A DNA stretch of 57,098 bases from assembly GCA_009840285.1 (NCBI GenBank), contig VXOF01000081.1:1-57098 (forward strand). The letters run 5' to 3'. This document shows, piece after piece, positions 1 through 8,236 of this stretch. Within the stretch, counting starts at the first letter, position 1. Each line of letters begins with the position of its first letter. Under the pieces are notes generated by a model. That model saw nothing but the letters and a program-made list of their open reading frames with translations. It was not told where the DNA came from and did not search any database. This DNA is from Nitrospira sp. SB0662_bin_26. Its GTDB lineage: Bacteria > Nitrospirota > Nitrospiria > Nitrospirales > UBA8639. A program made the position numbers and the translations under genes.

Positions 1-771
1 CGTCCACGACAAGTAGCTGCTGCCATGCGTCATGCGTTGCAACTGTCCTACGATTGGGCCTCGCAAGTATCCACTTGGACGGATGCACTTAAGGTGCTAC
101 GGGATCAAGCAGAAGATGCCGGAGTCCTGGTGGTTTTCAATGGCATCGTGGGAAACAATACGCGACGCAAGCTGGACCCTGATGAGTTTCAAGGTTTTGC
201 TCTCGCTGACGAATATGCTCCGCTTATCTTTGTAAATAGCGCTGACTTCAAGGCAGCGCAGATGTTCACTTTCGCCCACGAACTGGCCCACCTCTTTGTG
301 GGAGAGACAGGTGTATCCATTTTCCAAAACTTGCAGCCAGCGCCCCATGCTACAGAGCGTTTCTGCAATCAGACGGCTGCTGAATTTCTAGTACCGAAGG
401 ACGATTTAAACCATTTCTGGCACACCGCCAAGCAAGCGAATGATCGTTACCAGGCGATTGCTCGTCACTTCAAGGTCAGCTCTCTTGTCGCCGCCCGTCG
501 TGCCCTTGATCTCGACCTCATCGACCAGGATGAATTCTTCAGGTTCTATCAGGAATATCAGGACACTGAATGGCACAGCAGACAACAGGACCAGGCAAGT
601 GGCGGTGATTTTTGGAACACCCAGAAATGGCGCATAGGCCCACGCTTTGGCACAGCAATCATCCGCGCAGTTAAGGAAGGCCGGTTGCTCTATCGTGAAG
701 CGTATAGCCTCACCGGCCTGAAAGGAGATACCTTTGAAAGAATGCCGAAGAAGATGGGAATGCTACTTTGA
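1..771 (+). CDS. ImmA/IrrE-family zinc metallopeptidase (5' end outside window)
   Basis: The reading frame is open to the left edge of the window, so the protein probably begins outside it; an internal ATG lies at 25. A zinc-protease motif HELAH (FAHELAHLF) is visible, with a downstream stretch of the ImmA/IrrE type (TAAEFLVP). In many relatives an XRE helix-turn-helix precedes this domain, and the missing N-terminus could hold it. These proteases cleave repressors or act as the antitoxin or regulator half of toxin-antitoxin modules. The next gene starts four bases before this stop, so the two are translationally coupled. The partner is a PIN-like DUF4411 protein, a recurrent neighbour of ImmA-type proteins. 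The family call is firm; the biological role is inferred. Confidence 0.8.
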   Translation, partial: RPRQVAAAMRHALQLSYDWASQVSTWTDALKVLRDQAEDAGVLVVFNGIVGNNTRRKLDPDEFQGFALADEYAPLIFVNSADFKAAQMFTFAHELAHLFVGETGVSIFQNLQPAPHATERFCNQTAAEFLVPKDDLNHFWHTAKQANDRYQAIARHFKVSSLVAARRALDLDLIDQDEFFRFYQEYQDTEWHSRQQDQASGGDFWNTQKWRIGPRFGTAIIRAVKEGRLLYREAYSLTGLKGDTFERMPKKMGMLL

Positions 772-1307
772 TGAACCAAGCGCACAAATTGTTTGTGTTA
801 GATACGAACATCTTCATAGAGGCACACCGTCGCTACTACGCGCAAGACCTGTGCCCCGGTTTCTGGGAATGCCTGATACACTATTGCCAAGAGAGACGAA
901 TGTTGAGCATAGATCGGGTTCGTGCTGAATTGATGGAAGGGCCAAATAATCAGGATACTCCAGACAAGTTGACTGAGTGGGTGAAAAATGCACCAAACGA
1001 TCTCTTCATATCATCAGCGGAGCAGTCGGTCGTAGATGTTTTCGCGGAAATGATGGACTGGGTCCGAAGAAATGACCAATTTCGACTTGACGCGAAAGCG
1101 GAGTTCGCAAGAGTAGCCGATGGGTGGGTTGCCGCCTACGCCAAGGGACACAACGCAATCGTGGTTACCCAGGAGAAATTCAACCCAGATGTAAAGAAAC
1201 GAGTGCCTCTGCCCAACGTTTGCCGACAGTTCGGCGTCAGTTACCAGGATACTTTTGACATGCTGCGGGAGATTGAAGTTCGTTTTGATTGGAGGCATCA
1301 TCGATGA
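768..1307 (+). CDS. DUF4411 family PIN-like protein, probable toxin
   Basis: This 179-residue protein opens with LFVLDTNIFIEA, the N-terminal PIN-type acidic motif. Further acidic positions (RVRAELMEG, and the VVTQEKFNP region) fit a PIN-fold nuclease core. DUF4411 proteins usually sit beside ImmA/IrrE-domain genes and are thought to be RNase toxins of a type II-like module. The start overlaps the end of the protease gene by four bases (ATGA), which supports a shared operon and matched synthesis. No substrate can be deduced from the sequence. The family assignment rests on motif pattern and pairing. Confidence 0.7.
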   Translation: MMNQAHKLFVLDTNIFIEAHRRYYAQDLCPGFWECLIHYCQERRMLSIDRVRAELMEGPNNQDTPDKLTEWVKNAPNDLFISSAEQSVVDVFAEMMDWVRRNDQFRLDAKAEFARVADGWVAAYAKGHNAIVVTQEKFNPDVKKRVPLPNVCRQFGVSYQDTFDMLREIEVRFDWRHHR

Positions 1308-1386
1308 TTACTGACAGCCCGGCAGCTAGAATGGTACTATGTCGTCACACTTGACGCGACCTTCAATTGGGGGGAGCTCTCGCGCT

Positions 1387-1905
1387 TTAGGCTGAATCGC
1401 CCCACCGTTTGTCGTAGGCGTCGATAATTACCGTTAGTGCTCGGTTGAGCGTAGCCGTCTGAAATATACCTCCGTGTTTTTCGTAAATATATCTCCAGTG
1501 TTCGTGGGCATCCTTGTGAAAACGCAAATTCTTTCGCAATGGTTCGAAGGACCGCATTCCTTCCTCGAGCAGGTCTTCTATTGTAAATGGTTCAACGGAC
1601 CGCATCCCGTCCTCAAGCAATTTTTTTGAGCGCGGTTCCAAGCTATCGAACAGTTTCAGCAAGTCGTGGGTGCGGTCAGGAGCTCCCTTCCGTTCTTGAC
1701 ACTGCCATGCCTTCAGTGCAATTTCTATCGCCAACGATAATAAGATTGGACTCGCCAAAAACACTCCCGAGAAAAGAAATAGATCCGATTGTGGAGACTT
1801 GGCCCCGTTGTGGTCCAATTCCTTCACAACACGCTGCAACGACTTTGCATTCCAAATCATCGAATCCGTATCCCAGCTTGCACCTCGATCTTTGTTTTCA
1901 GGCAT
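1387..1905 (-). CDS. HEPN-like small protein next to a SIR2-like gene
   Basis: This is a 172-residue, mainly alpha-helical protein. The segment LAIEIALKAWQ followed by HDLLKLFDSL resembles HEPN proteins. A possible Rx4-6H-type element (RKNLRFH) lies near the C-terminus, but whether it is an active RNase site is uncertain. The protein contains an internal duplication: LLEDGMRSVEPF and LLEEGMRSFEPL are 16 residues apart, encoded by two near-identical DNA segments at 1539-1571 and 1587-1619. It lies 51 bp downstream of a SIR2-like gene on the same strand, so the two probably form a defence-type operon. The function is inferred from fold resemblance and context only. Confidence 0.5.
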   Translation of the reverse strand: MPENKDRGASWDTDSMIWNAKSLQRVVKELDHNGAKSPQSDLFLFSGVFLASPILLSLAIEIALKAWQCQERKGAPDRTHDLLKLFDSLEPRSKKLLEDGMRSVEPFTIEDLLEEGMRSFEPLRKNLRFHKDAHEHWRYIYEKHGGIFQTATLNRALTVIIDAYDKRWGDSA

Positions 1906-1956
1906 TAGAATTTCTGCCGCATCTACGCTCGACGTGGAACTATATTGGCGGAACGG

Positions 1957-3150
1957 TCAAATAGGTCTACCTTCCCGTATTTTTGAAAAGTAATGGTTGC
2001 AACCTTCACAAAATTTTTGAAATTCGAGCTTGCTAGTTGTGATGTCAAGTGTGGCAGAGCCAAATATTTCCCTTAGTCGTTCTTTGACGGCTTGTGATCC
2101 CTTCTGATTGATGCAAATGATCTTTTTGGTCCTCCTTGGGCGTTGGTCCTCTACAAGAAGCCATATAAGCCGGCGAATGAGGACATCCTCCGGAGGGAAT
2201 GAATATCCCACAAACAACACTAGGTCCGCGCGGCGGAAGGCGACCGCTGCTTTATCAAGCACACACCGGAAGTACTCGGCGCCATAGCCCTGATAGTTCG
2301 ACGGCAATATCATTATGGGGTTTGTCACACTACTCCGATAGTCAATGGCAAAACCGGCTGAGTTTTCTGAAATCTCGAATCCCCCGTTTAACTTGAAAAG
2401 TTTTAGACCATAAGGGCGATCCATAAGGTATTGACTATTCTCTTCTCCATGTATGTGAGTGGGCGTAAAGCCACGGTACAGTGTGTCGAGAATGGGCTCC
2501 TGAGTGCTTTCTTGGAGCCAGGACTCTACACTATAGTCGTAGTTCGTTGTGACAAAACAGAGCTCTACGCCGCTGTGATCTGGTGTGAATTCGCAATGAT
2601 CGTGAAGCAGTTCGGACAAAAACTGGATCATGGGTTTCCGGTGTGGGCTTTTTTTGCTTTTGACGGGTAAATGGCCCGTTGGAGCATTGAGGTCGTTGAT
2701 GTAATGAATTTCTCGGAAGTGCTCTTTGATTACGTGCGCTAGTTCAACTTGAAGTCGTCGCGGACTGTATTGATCCATTAGGTTCCCGAGAAGAAAGGGA
2801 TGGTGAGCACATAGGTCGAGAAACGAGGCTAATTCCTTGAAATCGTCTTGAGTCAGGTACCCGCTATCTCCTTTGCTAAGATATTCCAACAAACGATAAA
2901 GGCTTTCGCTTTTTTTGAAAGCTGTAGTTGGGACTCCGAACAAATCCTTCGACAAAGGGCTTCGGAGCGACCACGCTTTAGCAAACCCAGCACCACAGAA
3001 TATGATAATGTGACATCGATCCTTATGGCCCGCAACGGGGCTTATTGCGGGCTCAAGTGCCGTGACGAAGCGCTTAGAGACCTGGTGAGGTGTCCACAAT
3101 TTTCTGTGACCTGTCACTTTTCCGGAATTCATGTTTGGTGTGTACCGCAC
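1957..3150 (-). CDS. SIR2-like NAD-binding protein, candidate defence effector
   Basis: The 397-residue protein has the SIR2 Rossmann signature: IIIFCGAGFAKAW near residue 50, FVTTNYDYSVE in the middle, and ADLVLFVGYSFPPED before the C-terminal strand. In bacterial SIR2 defence proteins (ThsA, DSR, SIR2/HerA) this fold hydrolyses NAD to stop phage replication. The usual catalytic His motif (KLHG) reads KLNG here, so the usual His is Asn. A second HIHG sequence lies about 30 residues earlier. Upstream, mdh ends 42 bp away on the same strand, and downstream is a HEPN-like gene. The family call is good; activity and defence role are inferred. Confidence 0.7.
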   Translation of the reverse strand: MRYTPNMNSGKVTGHRKLWTPHQVSKRFVTALEPAISPVAGHKDRCHIIIFCGAGFAKAWSLRSPLSKDLFGVPTTAFKKSESLYRLLEYLSKGDSGYLTQDDFKELASFLDLCAHHPFLLGNLMDQYSPRRLQVELAHVIKEHFREIHYINDLNAPTGHLPVKSKKSPHRKPMIQFLSELLHDHCEFTPDHSGVELCFVTTNYDYSVESWLQESTQEPILDTLYRGFTPTHIHGEENSQYLMDRPYGLKLFKLNGGFEISENSAGFAIDYRSSVTNPIMILPSNYQGYGAEYFRCVLDKAAVAFRRADLVLFVGYSFPPEDVLIRRLIWLLVEDQRPRRTKKIICINQKGSQAVKERLREIFGSATLDITTSKLEFQKFCEGCNHYFSKIREGRPI

Positions 3151-3192
3151 GAAAACAGACCGAGGTGCTGGCGGAGAAATTGCAGTAGCGGG

Positions 3193-4134
3193 TTACAAGC
3201 CGAGGATTTTATCGACCTCTGCGCATAATTCCCTGACACCCTGGGCCGAGACATCGAATGCGGCTTTTTCGTCGGGCGTCAGATCAAATTCCAGTATTTC
3301 TTCGACGCCGGTTTTCCCCAATCGTATCGGCACCCCCATATAGGTTCCTTTCAGGCCGTACTCGCCGTCGCACAGCGCCGCGCACGGAAGGACCTTGTGG
3401 TCATCCCGGACAATGGCCTCGACCATTTCGACGACCGACGCCGCCGGGGCATAGTAGGCACTCCCCGTCTTGAGGAGACTGACGATTTCCCCGCCGCCGC
3501 CGCGCGTTCGTTTCACCAAGGCATCGAGCCGCTCTTTCGACATCCATTGGTCCACGGGGCGACCGGCCACGGTGGTATACCGGATCAACGGCACCATCGC
3601 GTCTCCATGTCCTCCCAGTACCATGGCCTGGACGTTGTGAACCGAGACGTTCAACTCCTGGGCGATAAACGTGCAGAACCGGGCGGAGTCCAGAATCCCG
3701 GCCATGCCCACGACGCGCTGTTTGGGAAATCCGCTGACCCGGTAGGCCACGTATGTCATGGCGTCCAACGGATTGGCCACGATCACCAAGACGGCCTCGG
3801 GCGAACGGGTGGCCACTTCCTGCACCACGGATCGAACGATGTTGGTGTTGGTCTCCAGCAATTCGGACCGGCTCATGCCGGGTTTCCGGGCGATCCCGGA
3901 GGTCACCACCACCACGTCGGAATCCGTAGTATCGTCATATTGGTCGGTGCCGCGAATCGGCGAGTCATAGCCGCACACCGCGCCGGCCTGCGCCAGGTCC
4001 AAAGCCTTGCCCTGCGGAAGACCTTCCACAATATCAACGAGGACGATGTCGTACCCGCTCTTTTCGGCCAGCCTCTGCGCAACGGATCCTCCGACGTTGC
4101 CCGCCCCGACGATTGTGATTTTCTGTCGACTCAT
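3193..4134 (-). CDS. mdh: Malate dehydrogenase
   Basis: Malate dehydrogenase interconverts malate and oxaloacetate with NAD in the TCA cycle in the cytoplasm. The 313-residue protein matches the LDH-like bacterial type. It has an N-terminal GAGNVG dinucleotide loop, an Asp ending beta-2 (LVDIVEG) that indicates NAD preference, the mobile-loop arginines (ARKPGMSR), the NP motif (VIVANPLD), and the catalytic His in VLGGHGDAM. Both length and motif order are normal. An SIR2/HEPN-like pair follows on the same strand and may be reached by read-through. Confidence 0.95.
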   Translation of the reverse strand: MSRQKITIVGAGNVGGSVAQRLAEKSGYDIVLVDIVEGLPQGKALDLAQAGAVCGYDSPIRGTDQYDDTTDSDVVVVTSGIARKPGMSRSELLETNTNIVRSVVQEVATRSPEAVLVIVANPLDAMTYVAYRVSGFPKQRVVGMAGILDSARFCTFIAQELNVSVHNVQAMVLGGHGDAMVPLIRYTTVAGRPVDQWMSKERLDALVKRTRGGGGEIVSLLKTGSAYYAPAASVVEMVEAIVRDDHKVLPCAALCDGEYGLKGTYMGVPIRLGKTGVEEILEFDLTPDEKAAFDVSAQGVRELCAEVDKILGL

Positions 4135-4224
4135 GACGCACCTGACGTTAGATTGTTGGTTCGATTCGGATACGAACCATGAATGTAAAGAATCCCGGCG
4201 CGCGGCCGACTGACGTGACAGTCC

Positions 4225-4638
4225 CTAGTCGTCATCATCGTGACTGGCCCACCCTCCGACTTTGAAGTTGATGGTGCAGACGAAATTTTCTCCGTCGTAA
4301 AAATTCACTTTGATTTTTTTTCTGCCGTATTCCCTGGCCAGGAACTCTTCCGGCGTATCCACCAGTTCCTGGTAGCCGCCGGGCGGATAGGACCCCAATT
4401 CCGTGAAGCCCACGATCATGCCCTGCTTCACTTCCTGCAAAATTCTGGCTGACGATCGAGGATACACTTCCCAGAATTTGGCATCAATCTCTTCGCGTGA
4501 CGGCTCGGCACTCATCTCGCCGCGCTTCCGATCCTTTTTCTCAAATTTGGCCAGGCGACGGACGTACGGATACTGGTGCCCGGTAAACAGCTTGTACAGC
4601 CAGGGCGGAACCGTTCGTTCTTGAGATTCGGCGTTCAT
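4225..4638 (-). CDS. Conserved hypothetical protein, acidic C-terminus
   Basis: I do not recognise this 137-residue protein. It is hydrophilic and has no signal peptide or membrane segment. The N-terminal third is basic (RRLAKFEKKDRKRG). The middle holds a helical stretch (REEIDAKFWEVYPR), followed by a predicted beta-rich part (IKVNFYDGENFVCTINFKVGGW). It ends with four aspartates. It lies between mdh and the VWA-protein gene, all on the minus strand and 58 bp from the latter, so cotranscription with the VWA gene is possible. Clean start and coding-like composition support a real gene. Confidence 0.6.
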   Translation of the reverse strand: MNAESQERTVPPWLYKLFTGHQYPYVRRLAKFEKKDRKRGEMSAEPSREEIDAKFWEVYPRSSARILQEVKQGMIVGFTELGSYPPGGYQELVDTPEEFLAREYGRKKIKVNFYDGENFVCTINFKVGGWASHDDDD

Positions 4639-4696
4639 GGCTTGGTCTGATCCATTTCCTGTTTTCCCGCCCTTGCCCCGGAAGACGCAAAACGCG

Positions 4697-7600
4697 TCAC
4701 GACCTTCCCGTCAACCGTTGATACACGCGCGGTAACCGTTCAGGCAAGGTCAGGATGTCATCCAGGACCAGGTATTGAACGTCGCCGTACATGCGTTTGA
4801 GATAGCCGCTTGCCTGTTGATCGATGGTCAGGCAAAAGGGACTGATCCCTTGCTGCCGCGCCTCCCGAAGCGCCATTCGGGTGTCTTCCAAGGCATATTC
4901 CTCTCCGTACTCTCCGTCGAGGGGGCGCCCGTCACTCAACAGGATGAGCAACCGGTGCCGGGCCGGACAGCGCAGCAGTTTTTGGACGGCATGCCGGATC
5001 GCGGCCCCGTCACGATTTTGCTGCAACGGCGTCATGGCCGCAATGCGCTGGCCGATCTGATAGCGCCGGGTATCGTTGAAATCTTTCAGCACCACGAAAT
5101 CCACTTGTCGCCGGCCCTGGCCGGAAAATCCGTATAACGCGTATTGGTCCCCGATGGCCTCCAAGGCCTCGGTGAGTAGCACCAGGCCTTCCTTCTCCAC
5201 GTCGATCACGCGGCGCTGTCCCGTTTCCAATTGCCGGCCCGTGGAGCCGCTCATATCCACCAAAAACGCCACGGCGACCTGGCGTTCCCGTTTGTCCCGC
5301 CGGTCATAGATCCGGTCGGATGGGTCGATGCCTGCCCGTCGTTCCGCCACGTGACGAATCGCGGCATCCAAATCCAGGTGCTCGCCGTGGTCATAGCCGT
5401 GGACCCGCTGCAAGCCCGTGGGCCGCATGGTTTCAAAATACCGGCGCAGGACGCGGATAGCCGGGGCATGTTGTTCCAGAATCCGTTGTGCAAAATCCTG
5501 GGTACCTTCCTCGCCGGGACGCTCGACCACCCGGCACCATTTGAGCCGGTAGTCCTGGATCCCGCCGTCCCACTCCGGATAGACGTACGCCTGTTCCTGA
5601 CCTGACGGCACGGGCAACACCCCATCGCCCGCACCTTTCACGTGGAAATACTCGTCCAGGACTGATCGCTGCGACACCGATTCGCCGGCGTCGTCCTGCC
5701 GGGCTTCCCGAGTGTCCGGTTCTTCGGTTCGATATTCTTGAGAGAGAGAAGACGCGCCCGCATTTTCCAACTCCGGTGCCGACTGTTCCTCGACGTCCTC
5801 GCCTTCGTCCGATTCCGTGGATTCTCCACGGACGTAATCCGGATTCATTTCGCCCCGATAGGCCCAATTCGTAATGCCTCGATAACCGCCCCCGGTTTCC
5901 TCCGCGGCACGAGGCCCCGCACCCAACTCCTCCTCCTCGGCAGTCGAATCCGCGTCATGCGGAACCACGGGATCCAGGTGCCCAATCATCTCATCCAACA
6001 CCTGATAGATCCCGTCGGCCAACTCGACGGCATGCTCGTTCGTCGCGTCATGGTTCCGAATCGCCTGTGCCACGTCCCAGGATCGATCCACGACTTGCTG
6101 AAGGTTGTCCTGAACCGGCGGGTTATCCGCGCCTTGAGTAAACCGGAGCAGTAACTGGTCCAAGACCATCTCTCTGGCCGTCATGCCATGGAGTAAGGAC
6201 CGGGTCTGCACCGAGGCCCGGGCCACGGCGGCCAAATCATCGCGCAGGCCCGGATATTCCTGCTGCAACAAGAATTCCACGCGGGCGTCTTCCAGAATGG
6301 TCCACAGGTCACGGATCACCCCTTTTTGCGGATAGAGGTCAAAGAAATCCGTCAGGCTGTCGACGCCCGAAACATCGGTATCGAGTTGATAGCGCTCAAC
6401 CACCCGTTGCGCCAAAAGCCGAAGAAACGGCAGATCGATTCGATACGTTCCGAACTCCACGTGTCCCACTTCATGCGCCAGCGTGACCGTATAGCCGCGT
6501 ATGTTCTGCTCCGTTGACGAAAACCGGTTCATGATCGACGGCAGATACACCGTGGGGCCCTCGGCGTTCATCTCCAGACGCGGCGGCCGGGTCGAGTCGG
6601 CCAGGGATTCGATCTGCACGGGTTGGCCACAGATCATGTGGCCCAGCAGTTTCAGCGAGCGCGCCACCTGTCGAAGGGGCACGTTGTTGGTCGCCTGTTC
6701 GATCGCGCTCAGCGCCTTCGAGGTTTCCAGGGCAAAATACGCGCGCGCGCCCTCCGCGCTGTAGGCCAACACTTCCATGCCGCCACGGAACCACGTTTCG
6801 AAAGCCTCCTCGCGGCTTTCCGCACCCTCACACAGACGAATCACCTCCGGCGCCCGGCGAAAATATTCCATGGTCACGCCGGCATCCCGTTCGGCCAGCA
6901 GCCCTCCGTACCGGAGCACTTTCATGCGCCGTTCCATCGACGGCAGGAGCGCCATCAGCCCCGGCGCTTCAGCCAAAAAAATCAGGGCCGTTTCAGGCGA
7001 CTGATCCGCCAGGGTCGAGCCCACGTTCACGATGTGCGGGTGCAGGTCCGCATCGGGGATTTCCCCGAGCAGGCCGGGACTCGTCCGGAAGAATTCCAGA
7101 ATCCCCACGTAATCGGGTTTTCCCAAACTGTTCTGCGTAATCAGTTTCATGCCGAAGGCTACCCAGGGCCGCACGTCTTCCAGCGCCAGCACGTCCGCCA
7201 CCCGTGGACATTCCCGGATGAATTCAATACCCAACACGTCATTCCAATCCGTGAGTTCCCGGCCAATCTCGGCCCATTGGGCCAAGTCGGTTTGTGAATC
7301 CGCGAGCAACAGTTCCGGTGCCTTTCGAAAGAATTCAAACGCGCAGTTGGCTGCAAACTCCGAGTCGCTGTCGGCGAGTTCCAGCGTCGTCTCGAGCACC
7401 GCTTGACGAAGCGCGAGGGAATCCAGAACCCCCAATAGACGCGGGCTCTCTTTCAGGTATTTCAAGGTAATCGCCCCCGACAACCCGGCAAAGGTCACAG
7501 CCACGTCCAGCCACGGGACAACCGGCTCGGGACCGCACCGTTCCACCATCTCGGGAAGCGTGTCCACGGCCTGTCCCGCGAGTTTCGCGGAACGCTCCCG

Positions 7601-7738
7601 GAGTTCGTTCAATAATTCGGAGACGTGGCCGGTCCCGCCCGCCTCAAAAAGAACCGCGGCGACTTTTTGCGCACTGTCGGGACCCAGCCGGTCTGCCAGT
7701 TGAGCCTGAAGTGCTTGTGGAAAAGAAGATTGGTTCAT
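4697..7738 (-). CDS. norD: Large VWA-domain protein of the NorD/CbbO type
   Basis: This 1013-residue cytoplasmic protein has a long helical N-terminal half with several degenerate repeats around 'FFRxxPELL'. A middle acidic, low-complexity linker follows, then a C-terminal von Willebrand A domain. The metal-binding MIDAS is intact: DMSGS near residue 810, and a later LLSDGRPLDG. NorD and CbbO proteins work with MoxR-type AAA+ ATPases (NorQ, CbbQ) to insert metal or remodel enzymes such as nitric oxide reductase or RuBisCO. An HEVGH metallopeptidase-like motif is present near residue 425 (LAHEVGHVEF), as in family relatives. No NorQ/CbbQ gene lies nearby, so the client is unknown. The symbol denotes the family only. 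Confidence 0.8.
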   Translation of the reverse strand: MNQSSFPQALQAQLADRLGPDSAQKVAAVLFEAGGTGHVSELLNELRERSAKLAGQAVDTLPEMVERCGPEPVVPWLDVAVTFAGLSGAITLKYLKESPRLLGVLDSLALRQAVLETTLELADSDSEFAANCAFEFFRKAPELLLADSQTDLAQWAEIGRELTDWNDVLGIEFIRECPRVADVLALEDVRPWVAFGMKLITQNSLGKPDYVGILEFFRTSPGLLGEIPDADLHPHIVNVGSTLADQSPETALIFLAEAPGLMALLPSMERRMKVLRYGGLLAERDAGVTMEYFRRAPEVIRLCEGAESREEAFETWFRGGMEVLAYSAEGARAYFALETSKALSAIEQATNNVPLRQVARSLKLLGHMICGQPVQIESLADSTRPPRLEMNAEGPTVYLPSIMNRFSSTEQNIRGYTVTLAHEVGHVEFGTYRIDLPFLRLLAQRVVERYQLDTDVSGVDSLTDFFDLYPQKGVIRDLWTILEDARVEFLLQQEYPGLRDDLAAVARASVQTRSLLHGMTAREMVLDQLLLRFTQGADNPPVQDNLQQVVDRSWDVAQAIRNHDATNEHAVELADGIYQVLDEMIGHLDPVVPHDADSTAEEEELGAGPRAAEETGGGYRGITNWAYRGEMNPDYVRGESTESDEGEDVEEQSAPELENAGASSLSQEYRTEEPDTREARQDDAGESVSQRSVLDEYFHVKGAGDGVLPVPSGQEQAYVYPEWDGGIQDYRLKWCRVVERPGEEGTQDFAQRILEQHAPAIRVLRRYFETMRPTGLQRVHGYDHGEHLDLDAAIRHVAERRAGIDPSDRIYDRRDKRERQVAVAFLVDMSGSTGRQLETGQRRVIDVEKEGLVLLTEALEAIGDQYALYGFSGQGRRQVDFVVLKDFNDTRRYQIGQRIAAMTPLQQNRDGAAIRHAVQKLLRCPARHRLLILLSDGRPLDGEYGEEYALEDTRMALREARQQGISPFCLTIDQQASGYLKRMYGDVQYLVLDDILTLPERLPRVYQRLTGRS

Positions 7739-7848
7739 TGGTCACAAGAGGGAGATGAAAAATGGATTATAAAAAGCGGCCGGGACCGTTGCAAACCTTG
7801 GCCTTACCTCCCAGCCTGAAAATTTTTCTCATTTTCATTTTTTTTGGC

Positions 7849-7878
7849 TTGACAACCGTCCAGCGACTCGATTAGAAT
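7849..7878 (+). promoter_or_regulatory. Sigma-70 type promoter of the bfd-like gene
   Basis: A perfect -35 hexamer TTGACA (7849-7854) and a near-consensus -10 TAGAAT (7873-7878) are separated by 18 bp. They lie upstream of the small [2Fe-2S] protein gene and are immediately followed by a Fur-box-like sequence. No other promoter in the vicinity is as good. Confidence 0.6.
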
Positions 7879-7888
7879 GTGTGAAGAT

Positions 7889-7907
7889 GATAACGGAAAT
7901 CAATATC
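7889..7907 (+). promoter_or_regulatory. Fur-box-like operator
   Basis: The 19-bp sequence from 7889 matches the classical Fur box consensus at 15 of 19 positions, counted by eye. It begins GATAAC and ends TATC. It sits about 10 bp downstream of the -10 element, where a repressor would block transcription. Control of a bacterioferritin-associated ferredoxin by iron is biologically sensible. Binding is inferred. Confidence 0.5.
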
Positions 7908-7923
7908 GCATTCGGTGATTGTC

Positions 7924-8145
7924 ATGTATATCTGTGTTTGTAAAGGCATTAAAGAATCGGACGTCGAAGACCTCGGTCGCGCCGGTATCACCTGCCCGAA
8001 GCAACTGGCTGCCACGCTGGGTATCGACGACGAAGACAATTGTTGCGGGCGCTGTCTCGACAACATGAATGAGTTGGTCACCATTGCCTCGCGCGAACAC
8101 AAGCGCCATTGCACCCCCGTTCAGGTTACATCCGTTCAAAGTTAG
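7924..8145 (+). CDS. bfd: Bacterioferritin-associated ferredoxin-like [2Fe-2S] protein
   Basis: This small cytoplasmic protein of about 73 residues has the BFD/Fer2_BFD pattern: CVC near the N-terminus and CCGRC about 33 residues later. Together these supply four cysteines for a [2Fe-2S] cluster. Bfd reduces the iron core of bacterioferritin so that stored iron is released. I chose ATG at 7924 because MYICVC is the typical family start; a GTG at 7915 in the same frame is the alternative. The upstream promoter and Fur-like box suggest induction when iron is scarce. No bacterioferritin gene is adjacent. Confidence 0.8.
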   Translation: MYICVCKGIKESDVEDLGRAGITCPKQLAATLGIDDEDNCCGRCLDNMNELVTIASREHKRHCTPVQVTSVQS

Positions 8146-8236
8146 GCCTTCGCGGCAAGCTTCCCCCCTTCCACTTCCTTTCCTTCCCGGGTATTCTGTA
8201 CGAGTGCATTTGTTTGTAAACAACTAGAGGTTTCTT

